Notes: generated from the letters alone by a model not told the origin. A DNA stretch of 64,000 bases from Natrinema altunense (GCF_000731985.1 NZ_JNCS01000005.1:113778-177777), one strand, 5' to 3'; counted from the first letter of the stretch, positions 35,651 through 44,924 are shown. Translations and numbers: made by a program.

Positions 35651-36691
35651 ATGACCTCTGAGGAGCTATTCGATTGGCGATCCATTCTGATCGGATTCGT
35701 CGGCGCCGGACTCGTTCTCTCGGTACTGCTCTTCACTGTCGGTGTCGACGGAATCGTTGCACAACTACGGCGGGCTCAGCCTGCAGTCATCGCCATCTTA
35801 CTTGGTCTCATCCCTCTCTGGCTCGTCGCTTGGGGACTCTGTCTACACACCGTCTTGCGCGCACTGGGAACGCCAACCTCTCGAGTCCAGTCGATCGTCG
35901 TGTTTACCGCTGCGACCTTCGCGAATCAAGTCACCCCATTCGGGCAGGCCGGCGGGGAACCCATCAGTGCTTTCTTGATTTCCGAGGCCGCCGACACGGA
36001 GTACGAGAACGGGTTGGCCGCCATCGCGAGCGTCGATACCCTGCATTTTTTCCCCTCGATCGGGATGGGGCTCGTCGGTATCGGACTGTTCGTCCTGCGC
36101 GGGTTCGACTTCGGGCGGAACCTACTCCTGGCTAGTCTCACTGTCGTAGTACTTCTCGCCGGGTTTGTTCTCGCGCTGACGCTCGGGTGGCGGTTCCGCC
36201 ATCGAATCGAGACGACGGTTCTCTCGGTGCTTCCGCCGATCGTTCGCTGGGTTGGCCGGACCGTTCCACGGGTTAGCGCGCCGACGCGAGCGGACATCGA
36301 ACACCGCGTAGGTGGGTTCTTCGATTCGATCGCACGTATCGCCAGTAACCCGCGGCTCCTGGTCCTGGCCGGCCTGTTCTCGTGTATCGGGTGGCTTACG
36401 CTGGCGATCTGTCTCTGGATCTCGCTCGCGTCGATCGGCGTTACTGTCCCCTTCGTGGCGATGCTCATCGTGCTTCCTGTCGCCAGCATCGCCGGAATAT
36501 TCCCGCTTCCGGGCGGTATCGGCGGCGTCGAGACGGCGTTTATCGTTCTGGTCGTCTCCACAACCGGAGTCGCGACGACGGCCGCCACGGCCGCCGTCGT
36601 CATCTATCGGGGAGCGACCTACTGGGTTCCGATGCTGGTCGGTGGCGGTATCACTGCTGTGATCCTGGACAACCTGCATCGTCGCTACTAA
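35651..36691 (+). CDS. Lysylphosphatidylglycerol synthase TM region / UPF0104-type membrane protein (flippase-like)
   Basis: This 346-residue protein has about eight hydrophobic segments and the UPF0104/AglD C-terminal type pattern. Conserved blocks are FTAATFANQVTPFGQAGGEP near 100 and GIFPLPGGIGGVETAFIVL near 295, typical of the family, members of which flip or use lipid-linked sugars. In archaea such domains appear beside glycosyltransferases, and here a GT2 gene follows 175 bp downstream. Base composition is visibly lower in GC than neighbouring genes, hinting at transfer. The start is the ATG at 35651, immediately after a short leader frame. Confidence 0.85.
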   Translation: MTSEELFDWRSILIGFVGAGLVLSVLLFTVGVDGIVAQLRRAQPAVIAILLGLIPLWLVAWGLCLHTVLRALGTPTSRVQSIVVFTAATFANQVTPFGQAGGEPISAFLISEAADTEYENGLAAIASVDTLHFFPSIGMGLVGIGLFVLRGFDFGRNLLLASLTVVVLLAGFVLALTLGWRFRHRIETTVLSVLPPIVRWVGRTVPRVSAPTRADIEHRVGGFFDSIARIASNPRLLVLAGLFSCIGWLTLAICLWISLASIGVTVPFVAMLIVLPVASIAGIFPLPGGIGGVETAFIVLVVSTTGVATTAATAAVVIYRGATYWVPMLVGGGITAVILDNLHRRY

Positions 36692-36865
36692 TACCCGAAA
36701 GAGCCGCGAGTTCCTTCAGCCGTCGGACTGTGAGACCCGTTTTGCTAACGGAATGCTGACAACTGGCGAAAGACGTAACGCTGCTCGGAGACGCTCTATA
36801 TGGCGAATTTGTGAACGTTAAACAACATATGAAGGTTTATGTTGCCATCGTTACAAGCCGGCAGT
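36692..36865. other. Low-GC gap and promoter before the GT2 gene
   Basis: The gap has AT-rich patches such as GCTCTATATGGCG (about 36792-36804) and AACAACATATGAAGG (about 36820-36834), which look like TATA boxes. ATGs at 36839 and 36866 are both in frame with the GT2 gene. Confidence 0.4.
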
Positions 36866-38143
36866 ATGGCTTCCCTCCATCGATACCTCCTAACCACTGG
36901 TATCGTTGCCTGCGTTCTCGCCCTCACAGCACTAACACTGATGGCCGATTTTCTCGCCATCGTGGTCATCGGACACGCCCTTCCGCTCCTCGGTGCCGTC
37001 TTCGACACGCGTGTCTGGCTCGTGGTTGCTGTCGCGGCCCTCGCGATCTCGTTGCTGTTGTATCTCTCGTCGCTGTTTCGGGAGGATCCCGACGCGCTGG
37101 TCCATTCGGGCCGGTCCGTCGAGGCGCTGGTCCCCGTCCACGACGAACCCGAGGTCATACACCGCTCGGTGGAACGACTGGCAGCCTCGACCTACGAGGA
37201 CCTCACCATCACAATCGTCTGCGAACCGGATGACCACTCCTCTATCGATCGGGCTGACGATTTGGCGGCCGACTACGAGTGTGTCCAATATATCCAGAAT
37301 CGTCGGTCGGGATCGAAGGCAGGGGCGCTCAATGATGCCATCGAACGGAGCGATGCCGATGTAATCGCGATGTTTGATGCCGATCAAGAACCCCACCCGG
37401 AGCTAATCGCCCACGGGATGGCCGCGTTACGAGACCACGACATCGCGCGGGTCCGAAGCCTTCCCCGACCGACTGGCCTCATCGAATCGATAGCGTACTA
37501 CGAGTATCTGCTCCTCTTTTTCCTGCCACAGAAACTCGCTCGCTCTCTGCTGGGACTTCGCATCGTTGGAACCCGCAGTGTCCTCATAGAGCGATCGGTC
37601 TTCGATACGGTGGGACGGTTCGACGAGGGAGCACTGACCGAGGATATGGACTTCACCCATCGGTGTCACCAAGCCGATCTCTCGATCCGGGAACTATCGT
37701 ACTACCCCTGTTTCGAGGAGGCGGCGCACACGCTGCGGGACTGGTGGGGACAGCGGGTTCGCTGGATTACGGGCCATCTCTCTATTTGTCATGGCCACGT
37801 CCACGACTGGCGCAATCTGTCTGACCCGGCGTACCTCAGTTCGCTACTGTCACTTGTGGGGACGTTCGTTGCGGGGGTTGTCCTCTCGGTAACAGTCCCG
37901 AAACTCATCGTCGCGACGCTCTCGTATCCCGGTTTCGTCGCTGCAGGGCTGGCTGGCATCTACGGCGTCGTACTCGCAACCCGCGGCATCGATAACTACA
38001 CCGCCGGAACCGAAGGGTTCGATCTCGCGTGGCTACTCATCCCGGTCACACTGACGCTCTACGGACTCGTTGTCGTGCAAGTCGTCGTCAGCTATGCCCT
38101 CGGGCGGGAAGTCAACTGGTACCAGGTGGAAAAACACGGCTGA
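36866..38143 (+). CDS. Processive-type family 2 glycosyltransferase, membrane-bound
   Basis: This 425-residue GT2 has the processive-synthase motif set: the N-terminal membrane helices (about 8-65), PVHDEPEVIHRSVERLAAS, the D-x-D-like FDADQEP near residue 170, ALTEDMDF (TED) near 258 and GQRVRW (Q-x-x-R-W) near 296. C-terminal helices (about 335-420) complete the cellulose/hyaluronan-synthase-like layout. It probably makes a surface polysaccharide or lipid-linked glycan from nucleotide sugars. An ATG at 36839 would add nine residues. It follows the UPF0104-type gene and shares its lower GC, so the two likely moved or evolved together. The substrate is unknown. Confidence 0.9.
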   Translation: MASLHRYLLTTGIVACVLALTALTLMADFLAIVVIGHALPLLGAVFDTRVWLVVAVAALAISLLLYLSSLFREDPDALVHSGRSVEALVPVHDEPEVIHRSVERLAASTYEDLTITIVCEPDDHSSIDRADDLAADYECVQYIQNRRSGSKAGALNDAIERSDADVIAMFDADQEPHPELIAHGMAALRDHDIARVRSLPRPTGLIESIAYYEYLLLFFLPQKLARSLLGLRIVGTRSVLIERSVFDTVGRFDEGALTEDMDFTHRCHQADLSIRELSYYPCFEEAAHTLRDWWGQRVRWITGHLSICHGHVHDWRNLSDPAYLSSLLSLVGTFVAGVVLSVTVPKLIVATLSYPGFVAAGLAGIYGVVLATRGIDNYTAGTEGFDLAWLLIPVTLTLYGLVVVQVVVSYALGREVNWYQVEKHG

Positions 38144-38202
38144 CCGATGCGACTTCGTTCGGACAGCCGGGTTCTCGCTCGGCACTGCCAGCACTCCGGG
38201 CC

Positions 38203-40350
38203 TCAGTCGTCCGCGATCCGGCTGCCACCCGGTGGCATGAAGTGCTGAATCCGGTCCGGACTGGCGATCTTGCGGACGAACGTCTCGTCCTCGAAGCGCT
38301 CGCGGAAGCGCCGATAGAGCCGTTTGGCTGCGTCCGCCTGGGCGTACCGTCCGGGCTCGAGTTCGATCGTCGTCACTGCCTGGCCCTCGATTGCCGATGG
38401 CGGGCCGCCGATGACGCGGGTGTACGGTTCGCACTGAATCCCGACCGCCGCGCCGACCGCCGTATCCCGGTAGTAGGTCCGGTCGCCCCGGATCGCGAAC
38501 CCGCCTTTCTCCAAGTACTCACCGCTCTCGGGGGTCTTTGAAACCTGATCGGAGTCGACGGCGTAGACGTCGCCCGCGTAGCGGCCGTCCTTCCAGACCG
38601 ACGAGTAGGAGACGGCGAACTGCGCCGCTTCCGCGATGCTCGACTCCGGGAGATCGATGTCGCTCGAGGAGGCCTCGCTCGGGTCGGTCGCCTTCAATAC
38701 GGTGACGGGCCCGCCGTGGGCTTGCGTGTGAAGGACTTTGTCCCCGGGCTCGAGGTACTTCTTCACGAGCTCCTCGTTCTGGTCGGCGTTTCGACCGCCG
38801 ATCACGAGGAAGCCGTCGCTGGTGTTGAACCAGCGAAAGCGATCGAACCAAGGCTCGTTCTCGCGGATCGGGATGGACGACTCCGAGAGCCAGTCGCGCG
38901 GGAGGTCGTCCCCGTCTTCGTCGGTCTCGTCGTCGTCTCCGCCGCCGCTCTCGTCGGCTTCCCACTCGTCACGGCGGCGCTTGGCGTCCGCCAAGTCCTG
39001 GCGGGTGTCCTCGATGGCCGCGAGCGCGCCGTCTTTCTTCTCCTCGACGCGTTTGGCCTCGGTGTAGAGCCGGTCCGCGTTCTGTTCGACGCCCTGCTGG
39101 GCATCGAGATCGATCCGCTCGTCGTCGATCTCGACGGTGACCGTGCCGTCGCTGCCGTCGATATCGACGATGGCCGCCGCGGCATCGATGCCCTGCTCGG
39201 CACCTTCTTCGAACCGCTCCCTGATATCGTCCCACGACCGCTCCCGCTCGCGGGCCCCCTGGATCGTCGAGAGGATGTCGTCGACCAGTCCGTACTCCGC
39301 GTAGAGCAGTTCCGCTTGCTCGCGTAGCGACGCGGCCTCCTGCTCGAACCCCTCGATCGCCCCCTGCTGTTGCTCGATGATGCGCTCGTGTTTGGCGATC
39401 TCCGACTCGAAGTCGGGCCGCTGGTCGGTCGGATCCGGCTCTTCCTCCTCCGCGAGTTCCAGCCGGAAGAAGTAGGCGTCGAGCGCCGAGAGAAACGAAT
39501 CGTAGGGCTCGCCCTCGAGGTCGTCGTGTTCCTCGAGCGGGAACGGCGTGACGTCGACGACGCGGGCGTCGGCATCGTCGCTTTCGTCCTCGTCGTCGTC
39601 CCGTTCGAGATAGAGCCGCGGATCGAAGCTACCGTTCCGAATGTCGAGCGCGAGGCGTTCGATGGTCGCGTAGAGCTGGTCGTAGACGTCCTCGTCGGCG
39701 TCGTCGATGTCCAGACCTTTCTCGACGCCGGCGCGGGTACACACCTCCTCGGCGTAGAGCCCGCCGAAGTTCAGTTGGGTCGCGAGCGTCCGGACCACGT
39801 CCGTATCGGAGTCGTCCATCTCGTGGTCGAACGCGTCCCGCGAGACCGTCAACGGGTTCGTCCGGGTGTCGGGGAACTCGTAGCGCGAGCCCGGGACGAC
39901 GGTGCGGGACTTCAGGCGGACGGTCTCGAGGCAGTCGATCACCTCGTACTCGCCGTCGGTGACCGCGACGTTACCCTGTCCGAACAGTTCGACGATGATC
40001 CGGGTCGTGCCGTCGTCGCGCTCGAAAACGAACTCGAGGATGCGGTCGAACTCGTACTGCTCGACGCCCGCGAAGTCCGCACCTGACAGTCGGTTCCGGA
40101 GCATCATCGCGAACTGCGGCGGCCGACCGGGGGCGTCGGGCACTCGCTCGGGGGCGACCGTGTGGGCGCGCTTGACCTCGCCGACCTCGAGGATCAGTTC
40201 CATGCGACCTCGATCGAAGTCCCGCATCTTGAGCCGGACGAGGTCGTCGCCGTAGAGGTACGCTTTGTCGACCTTCGCTCCCTCGTAGGCACCGAGTTCC
40301 CCGACGAGGGCGGCGAGATCGACGCTGGTGAGCTCCCGCTTTGGATCCAT
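38203..40350 (-). CDS. rqcH: RqcH/NFACT ribosome quality-control protein
   Basis: This 715-residue NFACT-family protein would bind tRNA at the obstructed large ribosomal subunit and add a C-terminal tail to stalled chains. The NFACT-N region starts KRELTSVDLAALVGELGAY and includes RPPQFAMMLRNRLSGADFAG. A long acidic/coiled segment spans about 300-500 (IAKHERIIEQQQGAIEGFEQ; EAKRVEEKKDGALAAIEDT). NFACT-R begins near residue 535 (WFDRFRWFNTSDGFLVIGGR) and has AHGGPVTVLKA. The start at 40350 is preferred to a non-ATG codon at 40359. Its neighbours are unrelated, but pelota is encoded 5 kb upstream. Confidence 0.93.
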   Translation of the reverse strand: MDPKRELTSVDLAALVGELGAYEGAKVDKAYLYGDDLVRLKMRDFDRGRMELILEVGEVKRAHTVAPERVPDAPGRPPQFAMMLRNRLSGADFAGVEQYEFDRILEFVFERDDGTTRIIVELFGQGNVAVTDGEYEVIDCLETVRLKSRTVVPGSRYEFPDTRTNPLTVSRDAFDHEMDDSDTDVVRTLATQLNFGGLYAEEVCTRAGVEKGLDIDDADEDVYDQLYATIERLALDIRNGSFDPRLYLERDDDEDESDDADARVVDVTPFPLEEHDDLEGEPYDSFLSALDAYFFRLELAEEEEPDPTDQRPDFESEIAKHERIIEQQQGAIEGFEQEAASLREQAELLYAEYGLVDDILSTIQGARERERSWDDIRERFEEGAEQGIDAAAAIVDIDGSDGTVTVEIDDERIDLDAQQGVEQNADRLYTEAKRVEEKKDGALAAIEDTRQDLADAKRRRDEWEADESGGGDDDETDEDGDDLPRDWLSESSIPIRENEPWFDRFRWFNTSDGFLVIGGRNADQNEELVKKYLEPGDKVLHTQAHGGPVTVLKATDPSEASSSDIDLPESSIAEAAQFAVSYSSVWKDGRYAGDVYAVDSDQVSKTPESGEYLEKGGFAIRGDRTYYRDTAVGAAVGIQCEPYTRVIGGPPSAIEGQAVTTIELEPGRYAQADAAKRLYRRFRERFEDETFVRKIASPDRIQHFMPPGGSRIADD

Positions 40351-40631
40351 ACCACACACTGCCCGGCCCGGTCAAAAAGACGTGTCGCTCCGACGCGCAC
40401 GCGTCCGCCTGACAACTGACGGCTCGACTCGACTACTCGTCCGCGAGTGAGCGCGCCCCGCCGACTCGCACGGCCCCGGGACGCCGCCGAGGTCGGAAAG
40501 CCTAATCCGTGCCAGGACCCAGAAGGAGCCATGCACGAGGCTACCGGTGGCACCACCCGCGAGTCGACCGGATCGACGTCGGGTGATGGGCAGGGGTACC
40601 GATCGCGCAACCCCAATGGGGGGCAGACCGT
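40351..40631. other. Intergenic region with a short coupled frame
   Basis: About 280 bp between divergent rqcH and the next gene. A 34-codon frame (40531-40635, starting MHEATGGTTRES) is preceded by AAGGAG and ends TGA within the ATGA at 40632, so it could be a coupled small ORF. It also looks like mere leader, and I list it only as a possibility. Confidence 0.3.
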
Positions 40632-41276
40632 ATGAGCGCGGGCGACGACCAACCGTGGGAGAACGTCTCCCGGTTTCCGAACTTCCTCGAGCATCTCGAG
40701 GGGCAAGGCGGTGCCACGATCAGGGGGATCGTCGACCGGATCGAGGCGGACATCGACATGGACGGGGTCGTCTACCACGACCGCGGCATCCGATCGCCGG
40801 GCTACGATGCCACCTTCGTCCCCGAGCCGGAGGGGGATCGACTGCGACCCGCGTTCAGCGTCGAACTCCACACCGTCGGTCCGCGCAGCGTCTGGGCGGT
40901 GTTCGATGCGACGCTCTCCTGGGACTTCTACCTGCTCGAGTCGGCGGGCATCGCGGCGATCGCCTGGGTGAGCGACGAGGAGTACAACGCCGAGGAGGCC
41001 GGGATGTTCATGTCGAAACACGACGCCCTCGCAGCGGGTCGGTTCTCCTTTGGCACCTTCATCTACGCCGACGAGGACTGGCAGGAACAACTGGCACTCA
41101 TCGAAGGAACCGACACGCCCGCCTTCCTCCAGCGCGACGACGGCAGCACGCTCGTGCCGACCAGCCAGTCCGATTTCTACAACGTCGTCAACTCGACGCC
41201 GACGGAGTTCCGTACCAACGGCGGCGGTGCGCCCGCCCACCTCGGTCTGCTCGAACTCGAGGTCACGATCGACTGA
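40632..41276 (+). CDS. Conserved haloarchaeal hypothetical protein
   Basis: This 214-residue soluble protein is acidic and rich in aromatic residues. Blocks include WENVSRFPNFLEHLEGQGGA, RRSVWAVFDATLSWDFYLLE and SKHDALAAGRFSFGTFIYAD, with beta-rich stretches. No catalytic motif is recognised and no transmembrane segment is seen. It looks like a haloarchaea-specific family. The start ATG overlaps a possible short upstream ORF (ATGA). Confidence 0.75.
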   Translation: MSAGDDQPWENVSRFPNFLEHLEGQGGATIRGIVDRIEADIDMDGVVYHDRGIRSPGYDATFVPEPEGDRLRPAFSVELHTVGPRSVWAVFDATLSWDFYLLESAGIAAIAWVSDEEYNAEEAGMFMSKHDALAAGRFSFGTFIYADEDWQEQLALIEGTDTPAFLQRDDGSTLVPTSQSDFYNVVNSTPTEFRTNGGGAPAHLGLLELEVTID

Positions 41277-41360
41277 CGGCGGCCCCTCGGCCGGGACGCG
41301 AGCAGTGGAACCGGCGTCGACCCAGCCGGTCCGACGGACTATCCGCTCAGCGTCCGACCC

Positions 41361-41719
41361 ACTCCTCTGCTCTCACGGGAAAACCGAGTTCTCGCCGTCG
41401 CGGTCGTCCTCTTTTTCGCCGGATTGGGCGTCGGCATCGCCCTCGAGATCGAACACCTCCTCTTCGGCGTCCTCGTGATGGTCGTGATCCCGATCCGCGG
41501 ACCACAGTTGTATCTCGCGGCGGCCGACGGCGACGACGAGTTCGCGCCGCGAACTCGCGTTCGAACCGCAGTCGGCGTCAGTCCGTTCTTGCTGCTGTCG
41601 TTTATGGGAGCGCCGATGGGACCGACCGGACGCTCGTCGGCCTGCTTGTCGCCGGACTGCTGATCGGCTCTCTCGCGTACGAGGGTGTCGGCGGCTACCG
41701 GAGTACGCGTGAGGTCTAA
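41361..41719 (+). pseudogene. Frameshifted small membrane protein gene
   Basis: Two overlapping frames look like halves of one small membrane protein. Frame A (about 41361-41585) reads ENRVLAVAVVLFFAGLGVGI, LEIEHLLFGVLVMVVIPIRG and ends in the ordinary haloarchaeal stretch DDEFAPRTRVRTAVG. Frame B, one base back, takes over near 41580 with SVLAAVVYGSADGTDRTLVG, LLVAGLLIGSLAYEGVGGYR and a stop at 41717-41719. Both halves have hydrophobic helices and acidic connectors, whereas the opposite frames in each half do not. Frame A lacks an ATG/GTG/TTG before its first helix, so the start is also damaged or unusual. A sequencing indel could produce the same picture. Confidence 0.6.
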
Positions 41720-41797
41720 TCAGACACCTGTGTGAGACTGCGGTCGGCGACCGCGCCGAACGGAAGCGTTTTGCCCGCCCGGCCGAACCGGGGCGAT

Positions 41798-42628
41798 ATG
41801 TCGCCGCTCGAGGACGTCGTCATCGTCGCGACCATTGCGGGCTGTATGACGGGGGTCGGCGCACTCCCGCTCCTGTATACTGATCGAATCAGCCACCGCG
41901 TCTACGACGGCTCGCTCGGCCTCGCAGCGGGCATCATGGTCGGCGCTGCCGTCTTCGCGCTCGTCCTTCCCGGCCTCGAGTTGGGGTCGCCGCTCGAGGT
42001 CGTCGCCGGACTCCTAGCGGGCGGGGGCTTCCTCCTCGCGGTTAACGCCGTCTTCCCCCACCTCCATCTCCTGTTCCGGGGGGAACGCGTCGAAGGGACG
42101 AAGGAACTCGATCCCGCCGACGAGTTCCCCACCGCCGAGGACGGGGCCGTTACCGAACCGCTCCGCGACGGCGGCGACGACCTGCGACGGGCCGCGCTGG
42201 TCGGCGGGACCGTTACCATCCACAACGTCCCCGAAGGGCTCGCGGTCGGTATCGCGTTCGCCAGCGGCGAAACGGCGCTCGGGATCGCCATCGCGACGGC
42301 GATCGCCGTCCAGAACGTCCCCGACGGGTTCGCGATGGCCGTGCCGGCGGTCCGAGCGGGCGTCTCCGCTCCCCGAACGCTGTTCTACACCACGCTCTCG
42401 GGCGGCGTTCCGGAACCGATCGCCGCCGCTATCGGCTTCTCGCTGGTCGCGGTCGTCTCCGGACTGTTCCCCCTCGCCGCCGGCTTTGCCGCCGGCGCGA
42501 TGATCGCCGTCGTCTTCCGGGAACTCATCCCCTCGAGTCACGGCCACGGGTACGCCGACACCGCGACGGCGGCGTTCGTCGTCGGATTCGCCCTCATGCT
42601 CGTCGTCGACACCGTTCTCGCGGTCTGA
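41798..42628 (+). CDS. ZIP-family metal transporter
   Basis: This 276-residue protein has eight hydrophobic segments. The ZIP signature is clear in helix 4, GGTVTIHNVPEGLAVGIAFA, and helix 5, AIAVQNVPDGFAMAVPAV, where H/N/P/E and N/P/D form the binuclear metal site. The loop between helices 3 and 4 is acidic (ELDPADEFPTAEDGAVTEPL) rather than His-rich. Helix 7-8 residues FRELIPSSHGHGYAD also fit. It would import Zn2+, Mn2+ or a similar ion; direction and specificity are not shown. The ATG at 41798 is preferred over the earlier frame start. A TATA-like GCGTTTTGCC lies near 41766. Confidence 0.9.
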   Translation: MSPLEDVVIVATIAGCMTGVGALPLLYTDRISHRVYDGSLGLAAGIMVGAAVFALVLPGLELGSPLEVVAGLLAGGGFLLAVNAVFPHLHLLFRGERVEGTKELDPADEFPTAEDGAVTEPLRDGGDDLRRAALVGGTVTIHNVPEGLAVGIAFASGETALGIAIATAIAVQNVPDGFAMAVPAVRAGVSAPRTLFYTTLSGGVPEPIAAAIGFSLVAVVSGLFPLAAGFAAGAMIAVVFRELIPSSHGHGYADTATAAFVVGFALMLVVDTVLAV

Positions 42629-43070
42629 GACGGTCCCACGCTCTGTTCCGATAGCGGATCGCGCGAACGGGATGCGACTCAGCAAGCCGACGTTCTCCCC
42701 GTGGCTCTCAGGAACCCCGCGTCACCGCCGTCACGTTCGTCTCCGTTCTCCCGCGGTGCTACTCGAGACGGCCGTCGGGATCGAACGGCGAAAAGGATCC
42801 GGGTGACGAGCGCGCCCAACGGTCGCCCCAGGGGATCGAGCAACCGGATGGCGGAATCGGCGCGCCCGAACGGGACAGTGCGGTGTGTCGCTGTCGAAGT
42901 GGGGGGAGTCGACAGCGTACCGACGATCGTCGGCATCGAATTGTAGACTCGTATCCGTGATAAATTTTATGCTATCCATCACAGTTGAAATAAGGGGACG
43001 GCGTCGAGCAGCCGCGATAGTTCCGTGTCGGAGGTACGGGCTCGACGCCGGGACGATCGACACCCTCGCG
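42629..43070. other. Intergenic region, no supported gene
   Basis: About 440 bp between the convergent ZIP and elp3 genes. The stretch 42950-42985 is AT-rich (ATAAATTTTATGCTATCC). On the minus strand an ATG near 42978 opens a frame that begins acidic (DSIKFITDTSLQFDADDRR) but turns Arg-rich, so it may be a gene remnant. Nothing else is supported. Confidence 0.4.
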
Positions 43071-44771
43071 TCAGAGTCGCTTGCTGACGTACGGGCCGTC
43101 CTGATGATAGCCGAGCTTGTTCCGGTAGTACTCCCGCGCGCCGATGCCGGAGATCACGCTGACCTTGTCGTAGCCGGCGTCGGCGGCGAGTTCCTCGGCG
43201 CGGGCCATCAGACGGCGGCCGTACCCCTGATGCTGGTGCTGCTCGGTCCCGGCCGCTCGCGTCCCCTGCCCGCTCACGGGGTCCGCGTCGGGCTCGCTCC
43301 CCACCGCGACCTCCGACCCGTACACGTGCAGTTCGCGGACGAGCGCCGCGTTCTCGAGTTCCGGTCGAACGGGGTCGTTCGGGAAGCGAAGCCGACAGAA
43401 GCCGACGAGGAGGTCCTTCTCGAAGTCCTCGACGGAGATGAAGTGCTCGGTGCCGCCGCAGGCCTCGTAGCGCATCACGTCGAGATCGACGGTTTCGGGT
43501 TCCTCGTCGTGCATCCCGGCCTCGCGACAGCGGATGCACTCACACTCCCAGCCGTGTTCGTCCATGCGCTTGCGCGCGAGTTGTCGGAGGTTCGACTTCC
43601 AGACACCGGCATCGATGAAGTCCGCCGGGATGTCCCGCTGGACGCGCTGGAGCCGCGTGTACCGGGGGATCATGTCCTTGATCTCCGCGATCAGGTCGGC
43701 GGCCTCGTCGTTGGACAGCGGCTCGTACTCGTCTTTGTGCCACCAGTCGTAGGTCGCAGTGCCCCGCACCACGAGCGTCGGATAGATCTTCAGGTAGTCG
43801 GGCTTCCACTGCTCCTCCTCGAAGAGGCGTCGGAAGTCCTCGAGACACATCTCCTTGCTCATTCCGGGCTGGCCCGGCATCATGTGGAAGCCGACCTTGA
43901 ACGCCGAGTCGCGTAGTCGCTGGTTGGCGTCGATCGAGGCCTGCGCGCCGTGGCCGCGGTGCATGTCGCGGTTGATCCGCTCGTAGGTCGTCTGGACGCC
44001 CACCTCGACTTTGGTGCCGCCGAGATCGAGCATCCGGTCGATCTGTTCGGGGTCACACCAGTCGGGCTTCGTCTCGAACGTCGTCCCGATGTTGCGGATG
44101 TCCGCGGTCTCGTTTTCGGCGATGACGTCCTCGAGATATTGCCACTCGTACTCCTCGGGATCTTCGGCGAAGCTAACCCCCTGGGCCGGCTCGGGCTCCT
44201 TGTCGACGTCGTAGTCGTTCATCGCCTCGAGGGCTCGCTTGACGAACCACTCCTGATAGTCGTGGCTGCGGGCGGTCATCGTCCCGCCCATCAGGATGAG
44301 TTCGACCTTGTCGACGGGATGGCCGATCTGGCGCAGTTGCTCGAGTCGCAGCGTCACCTGTCCGTAGGGGTCGTACTCGTTCTGGACGCCGCGGGCGGCG
44401 GCGGGCTCCTCGCCGGTGTAACTCTGCGACGAGGAGAACTCGGAGTCGGGGCCGCCGGGGCAGTAGAGACACTTGCCGTGGGGACACCGCTCGGGGGAGG
44501 TCATGATCGCGACCGGCGAGACGCCGGAGGCCGTCCGGACCGGCTTGCGCTGGAGCACGGTCTCCAAGTCCTCCCGGTGCTCCTCGGGCGCGTAGTCCAG
44601 CAACTCGGAGTTCTTCGGCACCTTGGGTGCCGAGTGTTCCGAACAGGCCTCGAGTTTGGCTTTCTCGACCTCGTCGCGCTCGACCTCGCCGGCGAGGATC
44701 CGCTCGACGAGCGTCTCACAGACCCGCTCGAACGCTTCGGTTTCGGTCGGTTCTGGCGTCTCGGTACTCAC
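43071..44771 (-). CDS. elp3: Elp3 tRNA uridine-34 modification enzyme (radical SAM / GNAT)
   Basis: This 566-residue enzyme installs a carboxymethyl-type group on tRNA wobble uridine. The radical SAM part carries the cysteine cluster C96-x4-C101-x2-C104 in RCPHGKCLYCPGG, and FETKPDWCDPEQIDRML and VEVGVQTTYERINRDMHRGH further along. The central region has DIMRYEACGGTEHFISV-like zinc/RNA-binding residues and CECIRCREAGMH cysteines. The C-terminal GNAT domain (about 480-566) has HQHQGYGRRLMARAEELAAD and GYDKVSVISGIGAREYYRNK. A TATA-like GCTTATTCG (minus, about 44799-44807) is properly spaced for a leaderless mRNA. Elp3 acts alone in archaea, without the other Elongator subunits. Confidence 0.98.
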   Translation of the reverse strand: MSTETPEPTETEAFERVCETLVERILAGEVERDEVEKAKLEACSEHSAPKVPKNSELLDYAPEEHREDLETVLQRKPVRTASGVSPVAIMTSPERCPHGKCLYCPGGPDSEFSSSQSYTGEEPAAARGVQNEYDPYGQVTLRLEQLRQIGHPVDKVELILMGGTMTARSHDYQEWFVKRALEAMNDYDVDKEPEPAQGVSFAEDPEEYEWQYLEDVIAENETADIRNIGTTFETKPDWCDPEQIDRMLDLGGTKVEVGVQTTYERINRDMHRGHGAQASIDANQRLRDSAFKVGFHMMPGQPGMSKEMCLEDFRRLFEEEQWKPDYLKIYPTLVVRGTATYDWWHKDEYEPLSNDEAADLIAEIKDMIPRYTRLQRVQRDIPADFIDAGVWKSNLRQLARKRMDEHGWECECIRCREAGMHDEEPETVDLDVMRYEACGGTEHFISVEDFEKDLLVGFCRLRFPNDPVRPELENAALVRELHVYGSEVAVGSEPDADPVSGQGTRAAGTEQHQHQGYGRRLMARAEELAADAGYDKVSVISGIGAREYYRNKLGYHQDGPYVSKRL

Positions 44772-44887
44772 TACACGTGATTCGTCGCCGTTCGCGAATA
44801 AGCGTGTCGGACTCCCGGACCGAGTCGCCGATTCACGCCGACGCGCGTGCGTCGATTCCGTACAGTCGCGGCTTCCGAAAGGTAATC

Positions 44888-44894
44888 GTTTAAG
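44888..44894 (+). promoter_or_regulatory. TATA-like box of the mrp operon
   Basis: GTTTAAG lies 31-37 nt before the mrpA ATG (44925), giving a leader of only a few nucleotides. It should drive the full seven-gene operon, since no further promoter is evident between the genes. Confidence 0.5.
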
Positions 44895-44924
44895 GGTGGT
44901 CTCCCCCTACCCTCGGCGTACTGA

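Noticed and set aside
35571..35651. 26-codon frame ending TAATG at the flippase start
   Set aside because: Overlapping stop/start pairs are common by chance when the second codon begins with A; no conservation can be judged here.
41714..41725. GTCT-AATC-AGAC as a second DtxR-type operator before the ZIP gene
   Set aside because: The half-sites are in the opposite order to TTAGAC...GTCTAA, and the site lies about 75 nt before the ATG across the end of a pseudogene; chance is likely.
42731..42978. Minus-strand frame with an acidic start (DSIKFITDTSLQFDADDRR)
   Set aside because: Only the first 30 residues look haloarchaeal; the rest is Arg-rich. It might be a remnant, but not a gene I can support.
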